NCBI GenBank assembly: GCA_964019055.1
Contig: OZ025215.1
Span: forward strand, 3,435,001 to 3,499,000
DNA length: 64,000 nucleotides
Direction of reading: 5' to 3'
Source: Anthopleura xanthogrammica
Taxonomy: Eukaryota; Cnidaria; Anthozoa; Actiniaria; Actiniidae
Below the pieces are notes generated by a model. The model did no database searches. It had not been told where the DNA came from and saw only the letters and a program-made list of their open reading frames with translations. The translations under genes and the position numbers were made by a program. Shown here piece after piece: positions 9,800 through 22,500 of the stretch; position 1 is the stretch's first letter, and each line of letters opens with the position of its first letter.

Positions 9800-11324
9800 T
9801 AGGAATACTTACTCTTTGAGGTCCAAACACAGCAACTTTTGACCTATAACTTTCTCGAACAACTTCAGCTGACGGTCTCCGATTGAATGATGCACAAAGT
9901 TCATACGCCAAGTATTTCTACAGTCATACCCACAAAGCATCATGCCATTGAACCACAGGTAGACCAACTTGTGTAATTATCAACTTTCAACTATCAAAAG
10001 TATACCAGTAGTGGGAATGACAAGTAGATTCACTTTAAATATTTCATATACTGCTACATAAAAATAATCTCGAAAGTCTGCACAATCAATTCAGCTCGAA
10101 AACTAACCTTGGTTCTGCTTCAAGATGGTCTTTGATCAGTGGCCAGAGAATGTTAGTTACGTTGTTTGGTTTTAATGAAACAAAAGACTAAACAATGCCA
10201 TCCAACGGTATCTTTTTTAATTCAAATTCGCCAAGAAATAAAACAAAAGACTTTTTCCTTCAATAGCCGACTAAGCTCAGCCAGAAGTCAAAGGAATAAA
10301 TCAAAGTTGAAATTTAAAAACTGAACATCGCTGCCAGGCAATAATGAAAATATTAAATTGAAGATAGTATGTTACTGAAACGTAGTATTAGAACTTTTTG
10401 CGGTCAATTTCTTTGGTTTACAAGGACCTCTAATTATCATGAAATAATCCGTATTTTGTTAACTTCACGTGTTGTGCCTTGCCATAATAGTTAAAATCAA
10501 AGAAAACTTAAGACAACGGGTTTGAAAACCGAGTAATATTCAAAAATGAAGTGCCCATCGGCCTCTTGTTTATTTATCAGTACTTACTTGATGTCTGATA
10601 ACTGACTCAAATGTTTTTGAATCTCTGAAGTCAAGGCAAAAGCTTTTGAATTTTTGGTGGAATAACTTAAGATTTGTTTCTGCTTGATTTAGTTTCCGAC
10701 GCATGGTAACGTTTGCGCAACGTGCTTTTGTTTATTCAGTTAGCTAACCCTTTTGTTTCTGTAAACAAAGCGTATGTGGTGATGCCAGCTGTGTTTGCCG
10801 CCTTTGCTTCTGAAAACCAACTTCAACAAGTAATTAGTGGGCAGAAAGTCCGTGGTTTCTTTATATTTTTCGTTAGTTTTGATAATTTTTCGAATTCAAA
10901 TTTTATTGCCAGAAATCATGACGTAGTAGCTATAACGTACCGTAGTTAGTTGTGGGGAAATCGACAGTGTTTACAGCGGCAAAAATGTACTGACTTCGAA
11001 TAAAAATATGCAAATAAATGTTTTTAACAGTCAGAAGGCATTTTCCATAGTCGTTTGTTTACGTCGCTTTCGTAAAGGTTTCGATCCTTTTTCAAGTTTT
11101 TACCCAAAAACGTGTTTTGTTCCCCTTGTTTTTTGTCTAGTGTGTTTCTGCTGTATATAATTTAGAACTCGTTTGTTTTACAAGAATTTTTTACAAAAAT
11201 GATGCGAATAAACATTCCTTTGCATTTGTTGGCGGAATCACATTGTTTGTTGCTGAAAACATGGTGTGTTTTCCCTCATGAAACCTTACTTTGGAGGAAT
11301 CCGTAGTACGTCGAACTATAACAG
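9800..11324. other. Spacer, nothing recognised
   Basis: A 78-codon ORF at 10713 lacks splice context and domain signature. No other structure seen. Confidence 0.45.
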
Positions 11325-11632
11325 GCTAGGGTTCCCTCCGACTCATATCATCTGGAAAAATAAAATTCCCTTACTTTTCCCTGACCAAAAACCATTTTTC
11401 ACTGATCACAATAGGCACTTATTTTACGAAAAATGGTAGTTCGACCATTGGAAGCCCAACTGAAAATTCTGAATTAAAAATGATTTTCAGAAGGCTGATA
11501 GAAATTCCCTGACTTTTCACTGACTTTTTGGTTAATTTCAAAAATTCACTGACCAATTGCAAAATCAAAATTTCATGACAATTCCCTTGCCTTGAAAGAA
11601 GTTAAAAATTCACTGACTTTTCCCTGGCATAA
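11325..11632. repeat. Dispersed repeat rich in CTGACTTTTCCCTGAC motifs, copy 1
   Basis: About 300 bp match 53305-53605 in the same orientation: ATCTGGAAAAA, CCTGACCAAAAACCATTTTT, GGAAGCCCAACT and TTCACTGACC in the same order. Non-coding interspersed family. Confidence 0.75.
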
Positions 11633-11717
11633 TGAACACAACAGCTTTGATTATTAGATTATTATCACTTTGCATTCAAAGGATGAAGATAGTTCTCAAC
11701 GGCCGGTCGAAGTGCAA

Positions 11718-12521
11718 CATCGCCAGAAATTCCGAACGGACATGCGCAGTTAAAGTCATGATACTTAGAAAATTCAGGGCTCAAATATGGTGGGAAAAGT
11801 ATTGAGAAATTTCGATAAAGTAAAATATTTTAATTTTAACTGGATAAATAAGCCAGCCCGAACCTCAAAAACATTAAAGTGTATTTGAACTTTCATTTGA
11901 TCTCAATTTAATTCCGTTGGTGATAGTTTTCAGCTCGGTAATTACATTTTAATGCCAAGGACTATAATAGTCAGCCATTACAGTGGATTAGTCATAAGAA
12001 TACCTGAACCTGGTCTCACATCTTCGGCTCTCAGCTCAAAATAGTCAAACCTTTTTTTTCTTCCCCAACTTCCAATCGATTGAGTAAGTGTGTCTTGAGC
12101 ATTTCCCGAAATTTCAGAAGAAATATTTAAATTTTCGTCTCGGTTTTACGAGGTGAAGTTTAAGAGCATTTTAAAACCGGGCTTTCATTTCTGCCTCCAT
12201 CTTCAGATGTAACTTGTCTTTAGAGTACAAGATGAAGCGCATTTTCGCACTGAATTCTTCTAAACGTTGTTTATTCCGTTTATCCAATCTTGTTTAAAAT
12301 CTTGGGTAAAATATCAACTGTGGAAGTGCTATTTAATGCCGAATAAAACCCTTTTTCTTGTCGAGACGCAATTATTATCGCAACCGGAAAGCTAGGTAAA
12401 CATTCAATTGTCACATTCACAATAGCCCAATCACAATCGAATCTACACAATTGCTTGATTGACAGGGTAAAAATCATGAATAATAAGCTCCGCCCAAAAT
12501 GGTTCGGAATTTCTGGCGATG
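11718..12521. mobile_element. 0.8 kb element with 20-bp perfect terminal inverted repeats
   Basis: CATCGCCAGAAATTCCGAAC at 11718 is exactly complementary to 12502-12521. No transposase inside; a 65-codon ORF on the minus strand is not convincing. Confidence 0.6.
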
Positions 12522-13142
12522 AAACTCCGTTTTATTGGGTTTAAAGAAATTCATAAACTAACAAACTACCCAAATCAATTTACTGTCCAGTAAAATTAAA
12601 GTTATTAATGAGTTCGAAATTTTTCAAAAAATTAATTGCAAAAGTCCTCATTCTTCTGTATGAAAACCAGGAACCTGAACCGTAGTGGTTGGAAGAAAGG
12701 TTTTCATTGCTTTTTTCATGACTTATATTGATTCAAAGCTCAAGCTAGCTTATAGTTTATGTAGGTAAGTTACTTTAAATAACGTTCACGACAACCTTTA
12801 GAGGTCGAGTCTGGTAAAAACCCGATAAATGAAAAACAAAGAAGCCATTTTAAAAATATTTCGTCGCTATCACGTGTTGACTCGTTACAGGTTGTAAACT
12901 GAGGGAGAAAATATACGTAAACTTGGGACTTTGTTCTAGGTCGCTAGAAAAAAAATAAAATAAAAACGAAAGGTACACGAAATTGAACGAAAAGATAGAT
13001 TTCAAAGCAATGAACCAGCCATAGCAAATAAGTTAATTCATAGTCGTAGTCGACTCGCCTCTCATGCACCCTAGGGCCTCGGCTTTGATATCTTGACTTT
13101 TCTCTCTTTGCTTGCTCAGCAAAATGTAACTAAATCCCAAAA
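12522..13142. other. Spacer, nothing recognised
   Basis: No supported gene or repeat. Confidence 0.4.
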
Positions 13143-13360
13143 CGATCTGTGACTTAGCCGTGCCCTGACTTAGATCAGTCCAGAGGTTGTTTCAGGGTTC
13201 GATCTGTGACTTAGCCGTGCCCTAACTTAGATCAGTCAGAGGTTGTTTCAGGGTTCGATCAGTGAGTCAGTATGCACTGACATAGATCAGCCCAGAGGTT
13301 GTTTCAGGGTTCGATCAGTGAGTCAGCCGTGCCCTGACATAGATCAACCCAGAGGTTGTT
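13143..13360. repeat. 57-bp minisatellite, four units
   Basis: Units at 13143, 13200, 13256 and 13312, each CGATC(T/A)GTGA...TAGATCA...AGAGGTTGTT. Units 1-2 and 3-4 form two subtypes. Confidence 0.92.
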
Positions 13361-13974
13361 ACCGAACACGTCTGTCGTTCAGTAATGTATTTTAAATAAC
13401 AAATGAAGGCCATTATTATGATCAGGGTTGGATAAAATGGAAGGTTAAAGGACCAATTAAGAAAACTGATAACGTCGTAGTCACCTACCAAAATCAGAGT
13501 ACGCTTGAATAAATAATATTACGTAGAAACATGTTTAATGCTCATTGAACTTTATTAGTGCTTAACTCAGACTAATTTACTAAGATACAGATATAATTTC
13601 TAAATATTAGAGAAGTTAACTCCTTTTAGCCAAAAGCTCTATGAGAGCCAAGAAAATAGTGTCGTAACTTAACCATTAAATTCTTCTAAATATTTGATCA
13701 TCTAGGGTACTATACATTTGATAAATAAATTCATTTCATATAATTTTTGTCGTTGTCATTCTTGTCCGTTTACCATGGTGATATCTCTTGATCCACTAAG
13801 CATGCACGGATTCTTTTTCCTTTTCTTGTGTTTTGGGCTTGACAGGAGGTCTTCCCAAGATCATTCTCTTGAACTTGTAGATGTCTGGTTCCTTTTCCTA
13901 TAAAATCATTCAACATGCTTAGTAAATAAATGAATAGTTTTTCGTTTTAATTATATTTGCTACCTATCTTTTTC
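13361..13974. other. Spacer, nothing recognised
   Basis: No supported feature. Confidence 0.4.
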
Positions 13975-14074
13975 TAGCCTCCTTTGCAGACATTCTTAAG
14001 GTCGTCACGTCGTCACGCAACGTTTTGGAAAGAAGTGTTGTGTGACGACCCTAAGAGCGTCTGCGTAGGAGGCT
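13975..14074. mobile_element. 100-bp MITE with terminal TAGCCTCC inverted repeats
   Basis: TAGCCTCCTTTGCAGAC pairs with GTCTGCGTAGGAGGCTA, with an inner pair around CGTCACG...GTGTGACG. A hairpin MITE. Confidence 0.8.
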
Positions 14075-14229
14075 AATCTTTTTCCTATCTTTTGATATAT
14101 TTACAGTTAAAAACTAAAAAAAAAACAATAAACACCTAAAATTTCTGGAATGTTTAATGTGTTTTACCACAGCGTGATTGCGCAAAAGTTGTTTGCCATT
14201 ACAACCATAATCAAAAAACTAAGTTCGAA

Positions 14230-14336
14230 AAATTACATTTTTGAAAGAAATTTTAGACTGAATAAAATATTTTAGAGGATAAAATGATTAAAATCTTAGA
14301 TTCAGTCCAAAATCTCCCTCAAAAATGTAATTTTCT
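14230..14336. mobile_element. Imperfect hairpin element
   Basis: AAAAATTACATTTTTGA and a following TTTAGACTGAAT pair with ATTCAGTCC and TCAAAAATGTAATTTT on the right. No coding content. Confidence 0.6.
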
Positions 14337-15292
14337 AGTTTAGTTCTTTGAATGACGGCCGACGAAATGCTAGTTGGTAAACGATAACCAAGCTTTGAGG
14401 ATCGCACTTCAATGATAATGGTCCTAATAGTTTCACACTCCATGTTTTAGTTTTATTTTCGAGAAATCTAAAGATTTCTATTCGAGAAGGACGGATACAC
14501 GAGAGAAGGATTCATTACAAACTCTGTTTTCACGGTGGCGAAAAATTATTTTTACATGTAACGGTTTAATAATACATTCAACGCAGGCATATTTTAGGTG
14601 TTCACGGCTTTAGTTTGACTGTAACATAGCTATCTGTTAGATATTCTATATCAAAAAAAAAAATGACTGTATGATGCTTCAAGAAATTTAAGAACGCTTA
14701 TAAAGTCTAGCTCATGAGCTCGCTATCAAAGCCGCTTCAACAACAAAGTCAGTATGCGAAAGATCCGCGAATTTGTTTTTAGCTAAACGGATGACTGATC
14801 TTGTTTTATCCTAACTTCAACTACAAGGTATTTAGAATTATAACAAAAGAGGTCATAATAGTTTGACAAACGCTTTGGTTATATGGGAACGCCTTTTCTG
14901 TTCTTGTGTTTCACGGTAGAACTACAGATAAACAAGCTTAGCCGAAAAAAATTGAAGACACAGGTATCCCATATGGAAATTTCGACGCGTTCACGGGTAG
15001 CCACTTTCCTTAAATTTGCTTCGTTTTCAAAAGACACAGGTATACCGAATGCAAATTTAAAGAATTCAAGGGACGCGTGAGTTGATGACTTGTTCTTGAT
15101 ATGGAAGTTCTTGTTCTCTCGTCTTAGCTGGCATGCATGTGACGTAAAAGCTGTCATGCTGGATAAATTTACGCGTTTTTCGACTTTGGCATGTCATCAC
15201 GATTGTAAAAAGGTTAACTCTGGTCCTAGCTCGTTAGCCGCGCATTAACAATCAAAGTTATTGTTGAAAAGCGGGAAAACTTATTAAAAGCC
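14337..15292. other. Spacer and 3' flank of the giant gene
   Basis: A small direct repeat (AGACACAGGTAT at about 14955 and 15033) is seen. No canonical AATAAA is clear just after the stop; a weak AATAAG variant lies on the minus strand near 15281. Confidence 0.4.
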
Positions 15293-16589
15293 TTAGCTTC
15301 TTTTAGCCTGCTTTTTTATTATTTTTTTTATATGAAAATATGTTGTTACCTGTTGCCGGCAAATAGCTCGGGCTATACTTCCAGAACGAGCAAGGAGTTG
15401 GTTGAAAGAGCGAACGTAATAGGCATTCTTATCCTTGTACGTCATTCCCAACAACGAACCTGTGAATAATGATAATTGAGCATTGAAAACCATGGATAGT
15501 AGGTAATAAGGTATGTGTGTGTGGGTGGGGGGGTGATGAGAGTGGTGAAGGGAGGAGAAGAGAGGCCAGGAGAGGAGAAAAGAGTGATGATAAAATAAGA
15601 TTTCCTTATCGGGAACGTTTGTCTGCAGGACATTGCTCAAATTCCAGCTTGCGCCAGATAGTACTTTTTTTTCTCCCTTTGCATTTATCCATCATAGTTA
15701 TGTATATTAACCTACCTCTCCTGTATGATCCAAGCCTTACGATAAAAATCTTGACCTTCCTCCTCTCCAAGGTGCGTGTTATATGACGTATTCTTCCAAG
15801 GAAACGTCTATCAGGGCGTCCTGATGTCACCACCACCAATGTACGCTGGATGTAGTCAGGTTCGTTACGGAAAAATACATTATAAGCTTTCTCCATACCG
15901 AGATCAAGACGCTCTCCGCGGCGGTTTGGATAGGAAGTTGAGACAATCGCTCTTTCAATAGAACTAAAACTGTTGTGCTGACGGAACCTAATAATATAAA
16001 CAGTAAAAATATAAATAAACTGATAAGGACTAGAGGTTAATAGTTGGAACTGCGTTAGAGTGTCGAATACAAGAGAATATGAAGGAAATTGACCGTGTAA
16101 AAGAAAGTTTACAATTATACTGACGTTTGGGACGAAAGTCCGTCGGAGTATAAAAGGCAAGTAAGAAAATAAGTTAACTATAGGTCCAATTTCTAAAGGG
16201 ATTAAACTTATCATTTACTTTGCGATGTAGAAAAAACGGGCATCACCATAAAAAAATCATCTTCATCAAAAAATTGAATATTTTCACTCGAACCCAGTCC
16301 CTTCCTAAATTTCGAAAAAGGACAATCCCAAGGAGAGACAAAAGAGCGTTTGCAATGGCTAATGGCTTGTGCTGAGATTTTTGCTTCTTTAACTGGGATC
16401 TGTACTTTACCTCATAGCGACATTAGCTCTATTGGAGTAAGTCACAAGACCAACGTGTGTTTGGTGCTTAGTGATGGTAAAAGTGCTAGCGATTTTCCTG
16501 AGGAAGAGTTTCATCAAGTGGAAGTTTCGTCGCCCAACGCCGCTTGATCCATCGATAAGGAAACCAAGATCCAGAGTAACTGGACAGTG
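15293..16589 (-). CDS. C-terminal von Willebrand factor A domain of the giant gene (three exons) and stop codon
   Basis: Exons 16411-16589, 15716-15987 and 15293-15459 join in phases 2 and 1. The first carries the strand-1 motif LDLGFLIDGSSGVG, the second the strand-4 motif RTLVVVTSGRPD, the third a typical vWA C-terminal helix ending ARAICRQQ. The domain is about 185 residues, normal for vWA. MIDAS residues are eroded: DxSxS reads DGSSG, the usual TxTG reads LDLG, and the usual VVTDG Asp is Ser. The last 18 codons (15293-15349) could be read through or interrupted by a 42-nt intron in the same frame; read-through is preferred because 42 nt is too short. The 5' border of the first exon could instead be 16606. 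A MITE lies in the upstream intron. Confidence 0.8.
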
Positions 16590-19500
16590 CTTGAGTTTGG
16601 AGTAAACTGTGGAAATTACGATTTAAAATCAATCGAAATATTTGATGTATATTGAAACAATATACAATAGACCTTTCCCGAATGCGCTTGAGTGACCACA
16701 AAACAATGGTTCCAAGTCGAGGTTGGACTTGATAAATACAGTAAATGTATGAAAAGATCAAGTCAAACCTCGGACTTAAACCATTGTTTCGTGGTTACTC
16801 AAGCGAATTCGGGAAATAACTATTATCTGAGTTTTGGTTTTGTGTTGTTCAGATAACCTACCTGGTCTTCTGGTGGGTCTTCTGGTGGGTCTTCTTGTAG
16901 GTCTGATTATGGAACCACCAACTTTAACAAATAATGATTAATTAATGTGTATACGCCATGTCCGAATTATACAAAAAACGGCCACAGGAATTCCAAAAGA
17001 CAACTAACAACACCAAAATTAAAAATCATTAAAGCAAAAACATGAGCACCAAACAAATATTTTGTCACTAAATGAGAATTTCTAGTTACTTTTAATTTTA
17101 GTAAGCTTACCTGGTCGTCGTCCCATTAATCCGAATCTCAGTGAGATATGCGCGTGCCATGTTTTTGGTATGATCCTGACGAAACGAGCTCGGATGACGG
17201 GGCGAAGGCTACGAGCCACTACGGTGTTTCTGTCACTATTTCCAAGGAATACCTGAAACAACCATTATTGAATATATTAAGCTGCATTTGGTTAAATTTG
17301 TATCATCAACCTTTGAACAATACTTTATTCTACCGAGCTTTTGAGGATACAAATCTAACCAAATGAACTTAAACCCAATCTACAAACATCTATTTGATTA
17401 TATTAAGCTTGTTTTTTCCCCACACCTTTTAACAAATACATTTCCTACAAATTTCCTACAAATCGATCTTTTTTGTGCCCTATGCACTTACCCTGACACG
17501 TCCACGGACTCTATATGTTATGAAGCGCCTTCCATTGTTGCTGTAAGCTACAGTGTATGTCTTGACCCACTGGTTCGTATCTTGACGACCTTGAGTAAGA
17601 ATCTTACTAATGATTGTCCTTTTTCCAATATCAACTTGAATCCATTGCCGTCTGTTGTTTTTCTTGGCAGACCATCCACCAACATTTCGTCCTCTTCTTA
17701 TGTTGTTAAGTCGGGCAAGATGAGGTCCATGGTTACGATTCCATTGAGATGATGCACTGAAGGCAGATTTAGGAATCTTGCCATCCTCGATACCAATTGG
17801 AACTTGGTTTGAAGCTGCAAGTAAAAAGTGGCATATATATAAATAAAATTTCTAGGAAATGTACTTCTTACTTAAAGGTATTGGACTACTTTGACGATAC
17901 TGCGGCCATCTTGGTAGGGGGCAAATATACAGAGCTTTATTACAATAATAGCGTCGATTAACATCCGTAATGTACCACAAGGCAATTTAACAGGGGATGA
18001 TTAAGAACTCAAGATGAACATGAAAGAAAGACAAATAAACAAAATTCTATATGTTAAGGGGGCTTTTATTCATTAGTGTATGGGGGAAAGGATCGGCAAA
18101 ACCATCTGTTGCCTTTTCCAAATATTACCCAAGCCCCAGTCCCAACCCCCCTTCCTCGTTGGCAAAAATACCATAACCCCCCTATATTTCGCCCAGTTTA
18201 TTACTAAACCCCTATAAAGCTTCCGAAAATAATGTGGCCCCCCAATATTGCCGACCCCCCATAAAGTAATAAATGAAAGCCCCCTAACCCGCGTCATCTT
18301 TGATTTGTTCCCCACCCCCCCCCCCCCCCTGGAAGCACCATAATAACTTGCGATTCAATATGGCCGCCGTATCGTCGAAATATTCCATTCGATTTGGCCG
18401 AGCAATGATTTGACACTCAAAATTTTTTTTTTTTCCACTTACATGCTCTGGTAACATAAAATTCAGCCCTTAGAGAAACATGTCCGCGCCATGTCCTGGG
18501 ATTGATTCTGACATAAGTAGCCGTAATTGGAGGATCGAAAACATTTTCCTTTAGGGAGTTGCGATCTCTGTTGCCACGGAAGACCTGGAAATATTAATGA
18601 AATAAAGACACGTAAGAAAAACTGGAAAAACCAGAGAAAGAAAGATCCGGCGTAGCAAATAAGAGATATAAAAAAAAGAATTAAAAAAAAAGAATTTAAA
18701 AAAAGAATTTAAAAAAATTTAAAAAAACAATAAAAGAAACAATAAAGAAAAAAAAATCAAAAACAAACAAACAAAAACATCCAAAAAAAGACAACAAACA
18801 AACAAACAAACAAAACACTTACCTTTGTTCTTCCTTTTGACGTGTATGTGGTCCATCGCCTTCCATCCTGACTGTATAGGATAACAAAGCTTGTCACCCA
18901 CTGGTTCGTATCGCTTCGTCCTTGAGTCACAACCTTGTAGATCTTCTTTGGTGATCTCAAGTTAAACTGAATCCATTGTCCCCTGTTATTTTTACGAGCT
19001 GACCATCCTCCAACTTGACGTCCACGTCGTTTACGATTGAGACGAGCAAGCCATGGGGCGTGGTTTCTGTCCCATTGGCTGGATGCTGTGATGTATCTGT
19101 TGGGTAGACGGCCATTGGAAATGCCACAAGGGACTGGTATAGGTACGCGACCTAGATAATTAAGAATAAATGTTTCATTAATAAAAAATATTTTTATTGG
19201 TCATACACAGTTTGTGTTTCTTAGAATAAAGAAGGTTCGTGGTCGAGTGCCTTGTTTAACGATACTCACCATATCTTCGACCATACAACTCGACTCTCAT
19301 AGACATGTGACTATGCCAGGATTGTGGGTAGATGCGAACGTAACGAGCCGTGAAGGATTTTCGGAACCTGTTGTACACTATGGAGTTCCTGTTCCTGTTG
19401 CCTCGTAAGACCTTTAAAAATCATGAGCATAGAAATAAACATTTTTGTAGCAAAAGAAAACGACTGAGTAGACTAGTTCGAGCTACTTCGGTGAATTACT

Positions 19501-22500
19501 AGCCATAAACAATGAATACAATATGAACTGCTCACTGTAAAAAGAAAGAAAAAGAAGGAAAGAAAATAAAAAAAAAAAAAAGAAAGGAAAGGAAAAGTAA
19601 AGAAAGGAAAAAAGGCTCGAATATAAACTACGAATAACTTTTTTATGACTACTTACCGCTCTTCTCCTGCCAACTCTGTATGTTGTAAACTTTGATCCAT
19701 CCCTACTATATGCCACGTAGTAGCTTGTCACCCATTGATTTGCATCTTGTCGTCCTTGGGTAGCAATACCGGTAACTCGGGCAAGGCTTCTGAGATCAAT
19801 CTGGAGCCACTGACCACGTCGATTGTGTCTAGAAGACCACGCCCCTGTTCTACGTCCTCGTCGAACAAAGTTGATTCTTGCATTTGATGCTCTGTGGTTG
19901 ACATTCCAAGAAGACGACGCTGATAAAGCGCTGTCTGGTATTCGCCGATCTTGCACACCAAGGGGTAAGTATCTTGGATCTTTTGAGCATAAAAAGGGAG
20001 GAAAATCAATAACTGAATAACTTGTGGATAAGTGAAACCTGTATTTATAACAGACATGTGCAAATATTAGTTCCATTAGTGAATTCTACGTACTTGCATT
20101 TCTTCCATACAACTCCAATCTCATTGAAATGTGGCGATGCCATCTGACTGGATGAACACGGACAGCTATTGCGTATATGGCAGGACTAAATCTGTTACGT
20201 TTGACGGAGTTGCGGTTGCGATTGGCATTAAACACCTGTTATTAGAAAACAGACCATTATTTCAATAATAAGTACGCATATATTTTATGAGAAAAGTGAA
20301 TTCTTGGATTCTTTTAAGATATCAGTAATGATTACTGAATAAATATTAAATAAAATTTAAGTTTCAATAATTCGGCACGGTTGCAAGCAAGCATAACAAA
20401 ACTCGAATCGCAAAATTTGATAATCGTTCCATCGGTCCGTTAGCTCAGTCGGCAGAGCGTGGTGCTAATAACGCTAAGGTCATGGGTTCGAGCCCCATAC
20501 GGACCACGATGTATCTTTACTTTTTTAAACACAAACAAAAAAATATCCCTCAAACAGACCAAAAACAGAGATAAACTCACAAAAAGTGATAATTTCATTC
20601 GGGGAAAAAGTCTAGTATTCATAGCCTTCTCATGGCGTAAACCTCTTTTAAAACTTAAAATCGAAGACAAATTGATCAATTGAGCAGAATACTGATACTG
20701 ATACGTTAAAGTGGCACTTGGATGAAAAAGCCCCATATTTTGAAAGTCAGAATAGTTCAAGTATATAAAAATAATATGACTCAATCATGATTATGAAAAC
20801 CAGATTGGCAAACATTTTAGCCTGGGAGCCACTCGCAGTTGAGAAATTTTGGTTTAAAAACTAAAAGAACAATAGGGTTGAGTAAATGACGTCATTTACT
20901 CACAATTTAGATGCTGAAAAAAATATATAATTCTATCCGCAAATTTTGACTGTGAAGAAAATATGTTGCTTGGCTACTATTGGGGCCATATAGATAAGTT
21001 TAACCAAGTTTCAAGGCATTTCCAATTTTCATCGATTTTCATCCAAGTGCCCCTTTAAGCGACTAGATTAAATACTAGATTAAATACTAAATATAGAACT
21101 AATTAAAAATTACTACTTACAACTGTGCGTGATGCTCTGGAAAATCGAACAAAATGCACACCATCCATACTATACGTAATGAAGTATTTTTTCACCCATT
21201 GGTCAGCGTTCTGGCGACCCTGTGTTGCTATAGCAACGATTTTCTTTGGACTTCTGAACGTAACCTATAAAGAATGTGTAAGGGTAAGATTTTTAAAGGT
21301 TAGGAATCATATAGCAGTTGATTTGACAATTTGATTCGAATGGCAAATGCCACCTGGCTCGGTCACGGTACTGAAATGATGGTATATCCCTTGAACCAAG
21401 TGCTTAGTGCATGCCTAGAGTAAACGGTGCTCATCCAATGAAAATGCTGAAACACGGTTACTTCACGATCACTCAAGCCCACACCATGAAATGCTTGTAT
21501 AGCCAAAATTCAACAATGTTCGGCTAATAACAATCTTGAAATCCACACATTAGACTAGTTTAACCAACTCAATGAACTTGACCACCAAAAGTAAAATTCA
21601 ATAAAAGAAAAAAACTTTGTCTTAACAGACCAATAAACGGTCGTACCTGTAAGTATTGATTTCGGTTGTTATGTCTTGCAGACCAACCACCTTGATATCT
21701 TCCTCGTGCACGTCTGTTTAGTCTGCCCAAGAAGGCACCATGGTGATGGTTCCAGTTTGAGGATGCACGGATCTGGTTGTTACGGATACGACCGCTCTGC
21801 ATACCGAGAGCCTTGGCTCCACGATTGGGTGGAGGCCGAATTGTTCCACCTACAAAAAATCAAATAATAGCTTTATAATAGTGTTTTTTGTTAAAACAAT
21901 CGCGTACTTTTCTTGTTTACATACCTGATCGTCTTCCTCGGAATCCAATTCTCATAGAGATGTGTGACTGCCAGGTTCGTGGAAGGATTCGGATATAACG
22001 TGCTCGAATGTAAGGCCTCAAGCCACGAACAGCAACAGTGTTTCTGTCTGAGTTACCCAAGAACACCTGAAACCATTGTAGCGTGTGAATTTTATGATGA
22101 ATTTTAACACGAATTTTAAGATCAATGTCTTGAAAAATTTTTTTGTAGATGTGTAAGTCGACGCTATCCAGTCTTGCAAACACAATCGTATTGCGTTCAT
22201 TTACTACTATCTTGATAATAAACTTACCCTAACACGTCCACGGAATCTGTATGTTCTGAAGTGCCTTCCATTGTTGCTGTACGACACAGTGTATGTCTTG
22301 ACCCACTGGTTTGTGTCTTGACGACCCTGGGTAAGAATCTTACTAACGATGGTTGGTTTTCCGAAGTCAACTTGGATCCATTGTCGTCTATCATTCTTTC
22401 TAGCGGACCATGCTCCAGTCTTTCTTCCACGCCGAACAGTGTTGAGTCGAGCCCGTGACGGTCCATGGTTTCGGTCCCATTTCGAGGAAACTCGGATAGC

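Noticed and set aside
10713..10949. 78-codon ORF in the spacer
   Set aside because: No domain, no splice context, AT-rich, consistent with chance.
13143..13360. CRISPR-like array
   Set aside because: Units are contiguous with no variable spacers, and the genome is eukaryotic; it is a minisatellite.
14879..15157. 92-codon ORF with an internal repeat downstream of the stop
   Set aside because: The repeat comes from a short DNA duplication; composition and context do not support coding.
15308..15349. A last 42-nt intron before the stop
   Set aside because: Too short for splicing, and read-through keeps the same frame and stop.
16350..16547. Plus-strand ORF at 16350
   Set aside because: It is antisense to the first vWA exon, whose minus-strand reading fits splice phase and domain motifs.
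18719..18960. Hydrophobic minus-strand ORF at the R2 intron
   Set aside because: The Phe/Leu-rich part is translated A-rich intron; only the part within 18823 onwards is coding.
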